From: Gnetum montanum
Lineage: Eukaryota; Streptophyta; Gnetopsida; Gnetales; Gnetaceae
Direction of reading: 5' to 3'
NCBI GenBank assembly: GCA_015680685.1
Contig: MNCI01007961.1
Location: forward strand, 111,201-175,200
DNA: 64,000 nt
Shown here: piece by piece, positions 56,068 to 64,000 of the stretch
Numbering within the stretch: the first letter of the stretch is position 1
Layout of the letters: every line of letters begins with the position of its first letter
The notes under the pieces: model-generated
The model's input: only the letters and a program-made list of their open reading frames with translations
What the model was told of the DNA's origin: nothing
Database searches by the model: none
Made by a program: the position numbers and the translations under genes

Positions 56068-57295
56068 TAAAACATTGTGAAATTTCAAGACCTCAATGAT
56101 TTAGCAATGTCTCAAAGTTTAGGCAAGGATTTTCACAAGTGCAGCATCAAGACATCCGAGTGATGGAAGCACCGAAAATAGTTGCACATCTCAACAAGTT
56201 TTTTGGCTGAGGGCCTGCTACGCTACGCTATGCAGCTCAGTGTAGTAGACTTCAGGAGGACAGAATAGAACAAGGGATGCATGATGACAACACTTCAACT
56301 TTGCAAGTTAACCATGTTTCAAAACCTTAACTTTTTGCGTGATACGCCGCGTTATGCTATGCAGTGTAGTGTAGCATAACGTAATGCGGCGTAGCGAAGC
56401 GTAATGCAAGTAGCACAGTTGATATAGTTGCAAAAATAAGGATAAAAAAATTCAAGTAGTAGCAATCATTATGCCATGCTACACTTCAGAGCGTAGCATA
56501 GCGTAGTGTCACAAGCTTCAGCTAGAACATGCCAGGTCAACAACATTCTGTGGGCCTAGGACATGCATCATCTAAACCATGTTCTTCTCCTAACCCTAAT
56601 CCTATAAATACCCCGACAGAAAATGCTCAAAGGGTTGGTCGATTGGTGGATTGGTTGGTGAAAAAAAATAACAAAAAGAGTTGGCAACAAAAATTTGAGG
56701 TAGTTGATGAAAGTTGGCATCAACAATGATAGAGAGAAGCTTTTTGGCTAGAAGTTGCAAGTTAGCAAACATTTTGCTTCGATCTTGACTCCCTTGTACC
56801 CAGATTGGCTAGTGAACATGGTAGATTGGCCTTTTACTTATTTAATCTCTAAATAGCTTCTTGCTGGTGGCTGATACTTCGTTCAAACAAGAGTCCACTT
56901 GCAAATCCCGTTTTATTCATCATATTTATCCATAAGATGGATCCTAGATCTCAAGATTGTGCATTTTCTAAATTCAATTCATTGCATCCTATTTACATTG
57001 ATTTTTATAGTCATTTTGCACACTTTACATTGTTTTCATTGCCTTCAAGATCTGATCTTGAAGTAGATCTCTTTTTCTCATTAGTTGGTATTATGACCTC
57101 ATATCCAATCGTCATCTCATTATATGATTGTTAACAAATTTACTGACCAAGTAAGTACCTGTCTGATCGACAAGATCATTCAGGGCACCTTGGATTCATT
57201 TTCTCTAGCACTGCCCTTGCACGGATTCAGGGTTGAAATTGTGTATGAAAAAATCCTCTTGGTGTTTCTAGAAATCAATGTTTTCTGTCGTTACA
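56068..57295 (+). repeat. 3' LTR of element C
   Basis: 1228 bp from TAAAACATTGTGAAATTTC (TGAAACACCATGAAATTTC in the 5' copy) to CTGTCGTTACA. TATA (TATAAATA) is 56603-56610. CTACGCTACGCTATGCAGC-type words lie at 56215-56260 and 56340-56510. Confidence 0.9.
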
Positions 57296-57654
57296 ACTAT
57301 ATTGGATTATGCTTGCTGGGTTGGTAGCCACAGTGTACCATGTGATGTTCTATGGGGCTACAATGGAGCTGTAGTGTACCATGTGGTGTAGCTATGCCTC
57401 TCTGCTGGTGTGGTGTGCTTTGGGTCTTGTTTTTCCATGAAGCTAAGTGCCAAGATGCCAAAGTGCCAAATGCCAAAATGGAAGTGCCAACTTCCTTATT
57501 GGTCAAGAATGTGAGCCTCCTCCTTTCCCTTCTTCCTCTTCATCCCCCATTTTAAAACATTAGGGTGCAGGGGTACTTATAGAGCTAGGGTTAGCCCAAA
57601 ATGCAGATCAAGTGCATGTGGTAGTCTAGTGGGTGGAACCATGGGATGCTAGCT

Positions 57655-57780
57655 ACTATGCTTGTCCTATGTTATGTGCAAGACATAGGACACTGTCTAC
57701 TAGGCTTGTCCCATGTTGCACATAGGACATGGGACGTTGTATGCTATGCTTCTCCCATGTTATGTGTGGGACACAAGATG
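57655..57780. repeat. Three hairpin-forming repeats in D-type LTR
   Basis: Three tandem units of about 45 bp. Each starts CTATGCTTGTCC or similar and holds an inverted pair: GTCCTATG with CATAGGAC, and GTCCCATG with CATGGGAC. The D LTRs have only one such word (CTTGTCCCATGTTACGTGG). Confidence 0.7.
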
Positions 57781-57794
57781 TTTTTTGGACAGAT

Positions 57795-57975
57795 GGACAA
57801 GTGTGCTACGCTGCACAGCTTGACATGTGTGCTATGCTGCATAGCGTGACAAGGATGCTATACTACGCTATGCTGCTCTATGCTACACATCATGACATGG
57901 TGCTATGTTGTGCTATGCTACATAGTGTGATAGGGTGCTACGCTGTGCTACGCTACATAGCGTGACATGTGAATC
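57795..57975. repeat. GCTACGC/GCGTAGC array in D-type LTR
   Basis: Units such as GTGCTACGCTGCACAGCTTG, GCTATGCTGCATAGCGTGAC and CTATGCTACACATCATGACA. Shorter and more decayed than the arrays of element D. Confidence 0.7.
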
Positions 57976-58141
57976 TATAGAAAGTGCCATCATTCTAACA
58001 CTTGGAAATTTTTTGAAAATTTGGCAGTTGGTGCTGACTACACTCAACACTTGAAAAAAATATGGACAAAGTGCCACTATTTTGACACTTAGCTAAATTT
58101 TCAATTAAGATGCTGAGACCCAAAATTTTGTGGATGTCTTA

Positions 58142-58839
58142 TATAACTAAGCATGAGATTGTTGATCATTGTCTTCATAATCATAACTTGTGTTATTTTA
58201 AGTAGTATGATTAAGTGTGAGTGGATGATAAGATGGTTTTATTATTTTTATTAAAATATTAAAAAGATAAAGATTAAATTATTAAACTAATTAACTAAGA
58301 ACATAAAAGAGGTCTAAACTAGCCTAAGCACTGAGCATCCATTGCTTCTTTTTTATACACATCTTAAACTTATACTAATGTCATTGGGTTACTAAGTATT
58401 TATTACTAGGTGTACTAAGTATCCACCACTAGAATTACCAAATGTTAATATATTATGCTTAAAGTGGTTGGAACCAAGTATTATTACCAAATAAAATGTT
58501 TAATTACTAAGTATAGAAAAGTAAAATGCATCATGAATAAAGTGTTAGAAAGTAAACTAAATGCTAATCTAAGTGCTACAATGGATGGAACCAAACTCGA
58601 TTTTATTGCTATCATGCACACGTATCTAGGTACATGATCCACTCAAATGAAATTCTATACAACTAAGTTAATTCATAGAGAAAAACTATAAGAATATGGC
58701 TATACTAATGATCAATGATGTCATAAATGTGGTGGTTACACACATTTATATAGGCAAAGTACAAGACTTTGTTAACACATTAAGGGATGTGTTGGTGCTT
58801 AAGAATCAATGGGGTTGCATTCATGTAGAAACTTTATCA
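58142..58839 (-). repeat. 3' LTR of element E
   Basis: Its complement aligns with the LTR of A: TATTAACATTTGGTAATTCT, GATACTTAGTACACCTAGTA, the TTAGGCTAGTTTAG block and CATTTATGACATCATTGATC. It starts near 58839 (TGATAAAG on the minus strand). TATA (TATATAAA, minus) is 58745-58752. The far end near 58142 is indistinct. Confidence 0.75.
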
Positions 58840-58850
58840 TACCCTCACAA
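58840..58850 (-). other. Polypurine tract of element E
   Basis: TTGTGAGGGTA on the minus strand against TTGTGGGGGTA in A. Confidence 0.65.
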
Positions 58851-61024
58851 TTGATTAAAAACTCATCTTCAAGTAATTAAAATTAGGACCAAGTTATTTA
58901 TAAAATTTAGAAAAGTAAAACTAACTTATTGACTAATATACATGACAAGACATGAATTCCACATTACAAAAATTATTTGAATGATTATAATGAAGTTTAG
59001 TAAAATTGGATACTTAACAAAAATTGACTAGCCATTATGTACCAAAATGGACCAATATAGACATTTCATGTGGTGTTATAACGTGGTGTCTCCTATGGTT
59101 CCTATTGATGCTCTTCCTACAGTGGTTTGGTTGGTGGTCTTAGCTACCTCGCTACTATTGCTACTACTTCAAACAATTTTAAGGCATTCAACAATGCCTT
59201 TATTTTTTCCTCTAAAACTAAGAGATTAAGGATAGTCCATGTGACATCACTTAGAGTAATTGGCACAAGCACATCTCAAGGATAGTGTAAAGTTGAAAAC
59301 ATGTATTTTTCATTCAAAAACCAAATAGCAAATTACTTGTGTTCTCATAGTGTTTTATAGCTCTTGGTGGTCTACCATCCATCTTGCCAAGTTTTCTATG
59401 CCTATTTGTTAATCTTTAAATATACACTCAAGAATCTCAATCTTTTCATTAGCTATCTCCAGCTTTTGCTTTGTGCTTTTATGGAGCTTGAACTCTACCT
59501 TATATAGAAGGTAGGAGATGGTGATGTTGCTATTTCTCAAAATTTTACAATTTAAAAAATGAGTTAAATATGGGAGTTCTAAGATAAATCATGGTACAAA
59601 TGAGAGTTGAAGAAGTAATCTAAGGGTAGGGANCGAGTTCTAAGATAAATCATGGTACAAATGAGAGTTGAAGAAGTAATCTAAGGGTAGGGAAAACAAT
59701 CATGAAGCTCTAATTGAGGATCTTAACTATATGAAACCTAAAATAATTAGACTTGAAGGTTTATATTTCCAAGAAAATATTTAAGAAAATAAAAAAGTTG
59801 GAGGATGCATTCATTACTAGGATTGTAGTTGAATATTATTGGATATGTGGAGATGAAGTATAGACTAGAAGTCTAAGATTTATGTAAATGGGCCTTTTCC
59901 AAAGCAAGTTCATGCCATAAATGCCCTTGCATAATAATTTCACTAGGTTTTTGTAGGCACATTAAATATTTAATAATAATTTAGATTATAAACCACATCC
60001 ACACAATTATCACCAATGGAACCCTATACTATACTGAAGCAAAGTCCATTAGGTGAACCATGATACTTAGCAATAAGGTGGATAATGGAAACCAAAAGTG
60101 ATTATAGGAATTGGGACATGAGATACCTTATCATTTTCAAAATAGGTTCTTGTGCAAGGATGTAGTTAACATTAGAATACCTTTCTTTCTAGGTTTCAAA
60201 TTAAGTCCATACATGCATCAGTGGCATTGCTTTACATCAACATAAACTTACAATATTGAGACCACTACAACCATAAGGAAATACCATTACTTAGAAGAGA
60301 AGAAATAAGGAAGAACTTGCATGTTTTTTAAATTATTTGAAGAAATGAATTTGATCAAAGAAGTGCCTTTAGGTAAGGGTACATCTCTTTCTAGCCTTGT
60401 AACTTGTGCCTATATTTAAGAGATCTTTAGACATATTTTGTTTCCTATTTGTTTTTTTTTATTGATGGAGATCGCATTGATTAGATAACATGCTTCCATT
60501 TAAATTTACAACATAAGCAATGATACACCCCCATAGTATAATGGAAATCATAAAATAGAAAGCTTAGAAAATCAAAAAAAATCCTTGATGTCACATCATT
60601 TTTCATTCCCTCTTGGTCCTTTCCCCTTTCTTTGGGTAGATCATGAATTCATTTTAGTTTTAATATAAAAAAACATATTGATTCCATGATGTCAATCTCT
60701 TATTGATAGAAATGAAATGATGATTTTTTAGGACTCATTACCTTGTACTATCATATACCTAATAAATTGTTACTATAGAACATAGTCCCAATAACAAGAT
60801 TAGCTTGTATATAAAAATGGTAATCCTTATGTAGTATATTAGTAATCATAAATGTAATAATTTTCAGAACATAAAAGACTCAAAGAAATAAAATATAAAA
60901 ATAAAAAGAATGATGTGAAAAAAGTGTAGGAAATGTCCCCTCATAAGATGTAAGACTAGATGATTCTCTTCCCTACAACTACATTAGAAGGAAATAATTT
61001 GGAAAATGGAGCAAACTTGTTCTT
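58851..61024 (-). other. 3' region of element E
   Basis: 2.2 kb of AT-rich sequence between integrase and PPT, without a recognised gene. It contains the N-flanked duplication at 59574-59693. Confidence 0.5.
59574..59693. repeat. 59-bp duplicated ends around a single N (59633)
   Basis: 59574-59632 and 59635-59693 are identical by eye, with NC between them. As at 2338, this looks like two overlapping contig ends joined by one N. Confidence 0.8.
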
Positions 61025-62163
61025 ATGTTGAGGTATTGTTATGAACTCTCGTCACTAGGGAGTTGTTGAAAGGTTTTACCTATTGCATGTTGACCAATAT
61101 ATGGTTATTCGAGCTTGTTGGATGGTAAATCTTCATGGATCTAGACGGAAAGGTAGAATGTATAATGTAAGGTTCATTTCACAATGTTTGAAATTTTTTT
61201 TATTGAGGTATATAAGTGGGATTCTAATAAAGAACCTTACCTCCTAGTTGAAATTTGACCATTTGGATCATAGAGTCATGACATTGTTTGTTATTTTTCT
61301 TATGTACTTGATTTATTATGAGGGTCACCTTTTTTTTTTATCTAGCACATTGAGAATCATTATTTATTCTTTTTATGCTAGATTAATATATAGATTAAGG
61401 TCATATGTAGTATTTAGTATATGAAGTTCAGTTTGGATAACTTGTTATACACTAGCTCATAGGGGGAGTAGCCTATACAAAATTTCCATATGGAGCAATA
61501 GGCCCATAAGGTATCAATGAGTTTAGTAATCTAGTCTTTCTTATATCTATTGATTTTTCTAGTTAGGATTCATGTAATCTCCTAATTTTTTATCTACCTT
61601 ACCTTTGGCTTAGGGGGTGATAGGATGTTGTGAGTTTATGCTTCATCCTCAAGCATTGCATCAACTTTCTAAATATGGAGCATGTAAAATATGTTTCATT
61701 ATTAGAAATTAGCGCATGGGGCATACCAAACCATTTTTACCACCTATTATTAAAATAATTGAGCTACAGTAGTAAAAACATACTTTCTACTAGTTGGAAT
61801 TTCTACTTATTTGGTATAATAATCAATGGAAACAATGATATAGAAATTTTTATTGGACATTGGGGAGATGGAAGTCATGAAAGAAATTTTCCATAGATCT
61901 AAAGATTCTAATGACTAGAATTACTATTGGAACACTTCCATCCTAGCAGTCATTTCTATATCTTATTGGTAATGTTCAAATGAATGGATGAAATGGTGTA
62001 CATCTCTAAAGAAAATTAACCAAAAATATCTTGCCATTAGGGTTTTTATGGCTATACACCTTCTAACATAATGGTCCTCACAAGGGTCTTCATAAGCATC
62101 TTTGAAAATCCTTGGTTGATAGTCATCAAGCATACAACATTGTACTAGGACATCCTTACACAT
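61025..62163 (-). pseudogene. Element E integrase, broken
   Basis: The frame 62163-61963 has AYEDPCEDHYVRRCIAIKTL and ARYFWLIFFRDVHHFIHSFE, the zinc-binding N-terminal region (A-H-E-G-P-C-G-G-H-x in intact copies; here H is Y). Core pieces: FHDFHLPNVQ (61870), FGMPHALISNNETYFT (61720; second D is N) and MKHKLTTSYHP (61650). The C-terminal block FQLGGKVLY-NPTYIPQ is near 61230. It matches integrase of B throughout. Confidence 0.75.
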
Positions 62164-62394
62164 TTTATAGAGGTTACCCTATATCTTCATTTAGTGCTTA
62201 ACATGGTGGAGGAACTATTACTTCCTCTTGCAATCTCATTAAGTAGGAGTCTTTTGTATGAGTAGATAAGTATGAAATTAGCATATCAAGTTGTGGTTCT
62301 AAGGATCATTGCCATAACTACTTTAGCAAAAAGTTTTTATTAGGAAACTGGTCAAAAAAAGGATTTTCATCAACATTGTTATGTCATCTTATTT

Positions 62395-62958
62395 AGGATA
62401 GTTGATCTGTATATACATTCTCAGTTTCTTTGTTGTCCATCATTGCAATATTAAATTCCTATAAGATCACCAAACACCATATGATACATGGCTTACCACT
62501 AGCTTGTTCAACATGAAATTAATAACACTATGATTAGTATGCATAAAAATAGGATACATAAGCACATAGTGCCTAAATTTTTCAAGAGCATAAACTACTA
62601 TAATTAGTTTATTTTTATGTTATGGTGTAGTTTAGCTATGTACCCATAATGGTTATACTCACATAGTGCATCTAAGATGGATATTTTTTATCATCCAACT
62701 ATGTGAGTACTACTCCTAAGTTAAAATTAGGGATGTATGCCATAATATGAAAGTATTGAACCATTCTAGTTCATGCAATATCAAGATTCTACAAGCTTTT
62801 CTTTCAAGAGCTAGAATGCATGTTCACATTTCTTAGTCCATTCAAACAATATATGCTTCTTGGTTAGTTCTACCAATTCCTTGGTAATTTTAGAGAAATT
62901 TTCAATAAATCTCCTATAGGAAGCAATGTGTCCAAGGAAGGACCTAATATCTTTAATT
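62395..62958 (-). pseudogene. Element E RT end and RNase H, broken
   Basis: IKDIRSFLGHIASYRRFIEN followed by FSKITKELVELTKKH (62958-62830) is the RT connection; FEWTKKCEHAF follows. RNase H is read as VVYALEKFRHYVLMYPIFMH and TNHSVINFMLNKLVVS (62610-62480). The catalytic region of RT is not present above 62985. Confidence 0.75.
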
Positions 62959-62985
62959 GTTAGGGGTTGTATTGTGATTCCTTGG

Positions 62986-63258
62986 ATTACTTATTGTTGG
63001 CACATTTGGCCATTTCATGGAGCAGGTAGGATTAAATTGGTTAAGATTTTTTGGAGAAGTGGCTAAATTTTCAATTTGAGAGGAAAAAAATAAGTTAACA
63101 ATAGCATTCTTTTTATTTAAGAAAAAAATATATAGGAGCACCATTCCTATAGTAAGCTTATGAATCTCTGCAGCAACACAAATTCAGTAGTCCGGTGGTG
63201 TAGGGTAAAATTATTTTTGCACTGATTAAACAAGAACATTACAATTCATATTGTTGAA
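62986..63258. other. AT-rich spacer before gene fragments
   Basis: No coding pattern recognised. It marks the break between element E and the host-like gene fragments. Confidence 0.45.
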
Positions 63259-63498
63259 TGGCTGAATGTGGTCAATGTTAATCTTTCCTTCAACAATTTT
63301 GATGGGAACCGGTCAAAATCCTTGGGCAACAAGCTTGCACAGCTGGAGAACATGGGTTTTTCTCATAACAAGATTACAGGTCCTATTCTAGAGTCTTTGT
63401 CCAACCTTACTTTTCTTTAGGTTTTAAATTTATCATTTAACAACTTTGAAGGCAATGTCAACTGTTCTGAAGACTCTCTCGGAAGATTGAAAAATTAA
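63259..63498 (+). pseudogene. Leucine-rich repeat protein fragment
   Basis: 80 codons with one internal stop (TAG 63418-63420) read as extracellular plant LRRs: WLNVVNVNLSFNNFDG, LAQLENMGFSHNKITG, PILESLSNLTFL, stop, VLNLSFNNFEG. The spacing L-x-x-L-x-x-L-x-x-L-x-L-S-x-N-x-I/F-x-G is that of plant receptor-like proteins and receptor kinases, which act at the cell surface in immunity or development. About two and a half repeats are left, with no signal peptide or kinase. The frame ends at 63498. A fragment of a host gene, captured or left by decay. Confidence 0.75.

Positions 63499-64000
<502 letters not shown>

Larger units (their letters stand above)
40382..57295 (+). mobile_element. Element C: 16.9-kb Tat/Ogre-like retrotransposon
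   Basis: Flanked by ACTGT (40377-40381) and ACTAT (57296-57300), a target duplication with one transition. Order: 5' LTR, PBS, gag, protease, motif array, antisense spliced gene, motif array, RT, RNase H, second RNase H, integrase, motif array, PPT, 3' LTR. The additional archaeal-type RNase H between RNase H and integrase marks the Tat lineage of plant Ty3/gypsy elements. The large size and the long interval between protease and RT resemble the Ogre group, where an intron lies at that point. All sense genes carry stops and shifts. Confidence 0.85.
39911..58141 (-). mobile_element. D-type solo LTR, minus strand, split by element C
   Basis: The outer pieces 39911-40381 and 57296-58141 together align with the D LTR at 6051-7363: TGTGACATCCGAAAATGTTG (TGTAGTGATAGAAAATGTTG in D), the CACAGCCTAACCC block, the GTGCTCACTGT/CTATGCTTGCTGG join, the TATA region and the end GAGACCCAAAATTTTGTGG. 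Element C is inserted between them. No internal region is attached, so it is a solo LTR or the remains of one. Its outer ends are degraded and I found no matching target duplication (AATAC left, TATAA right). Confidence 0.75.
58142..62985 (-). mobile_element. Element E: 5'-truncated Athila-like relic
   Basis: On the minus strand, from high to low coordinate: end of RT, RNase H, integrase, a 2-kb 3' region, PPT and 3' LTR. This is the order of elements A and B. Nothing upstream of the RT connection domain is present, so the 5' half is missing. The LTR end abuts the D-type LTR at 58141. It is more decayed than A or B. Confidence 0.75.

Overview
This is plant nuclear DNA made almost entirely of old, nested LTR retrotransposons. 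Plant origin is shown by two Ty3/gypsy families of plant type (one Athila-like, one Tat/Ogre-like), a PBS matching the plant tRNA-Asp 3' end, a PPR fragment and an LRR fragment. The large, decayed, nested elements suggest a big repeat-rich genome such as a gymnosperm; that is inference. I see no intact cellular gene, rRNA, tRNA or CRISPR array.

Layout. 1-382: end of an Athila-like LTR cut by the window edge. 383-6045: AT-rich intergenic DNA with a tRNA-derived SINE (21-bp target duplication), an 80-bp tandem duplication and a gag-like relic. 6051-15507: element D, minus strand, TSD CTACT, a gag-protease element without RT or integrase; its 5' LTR is split by a solo LTR of a related family (13468-14955, TSD CTCAT/CTCGT). 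16148-38987: element A, plus strand, TSD CTATC, Athila-like, with an extra coiled-coil ORF after integrase; its RNase H is split by element B (21833-31615, TSD CATAT/CATAC), a younger relative. 39911-58141: a minus-strand D-type LTR, itself split by element C (40382-57295, TSD ACTGT/ACTAT). 58142-62985: element E, a 5'-truncated Athila-like relic on the minus strand. 63259-63639: an LRR fragment (plus) abutting a PPR fragment (minus).

Element C is the most interesting object. It is about 16.9 kb, has gag-protease, then RT, RNase H, a second archaeal-type RNase H and integrase. About 4.3 kb between protease and RT holds an antisense, apparently multi-exon gene (46138-50400, minus) with good splice sites and two junctions that keep the reading frame; one exon resembles the plant mobile domain. 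Degenerate arrays of a TTAAACT motif flank that gene and recur before the 3' LTR, as they do in D.

All coding regions carry stops or frameshifts, many explained by C-to-T change. Three single Ns look like contig-join artefacts: two lie between duplicated 59-bp ends, and one marks about 230 bp missing from an LTR.
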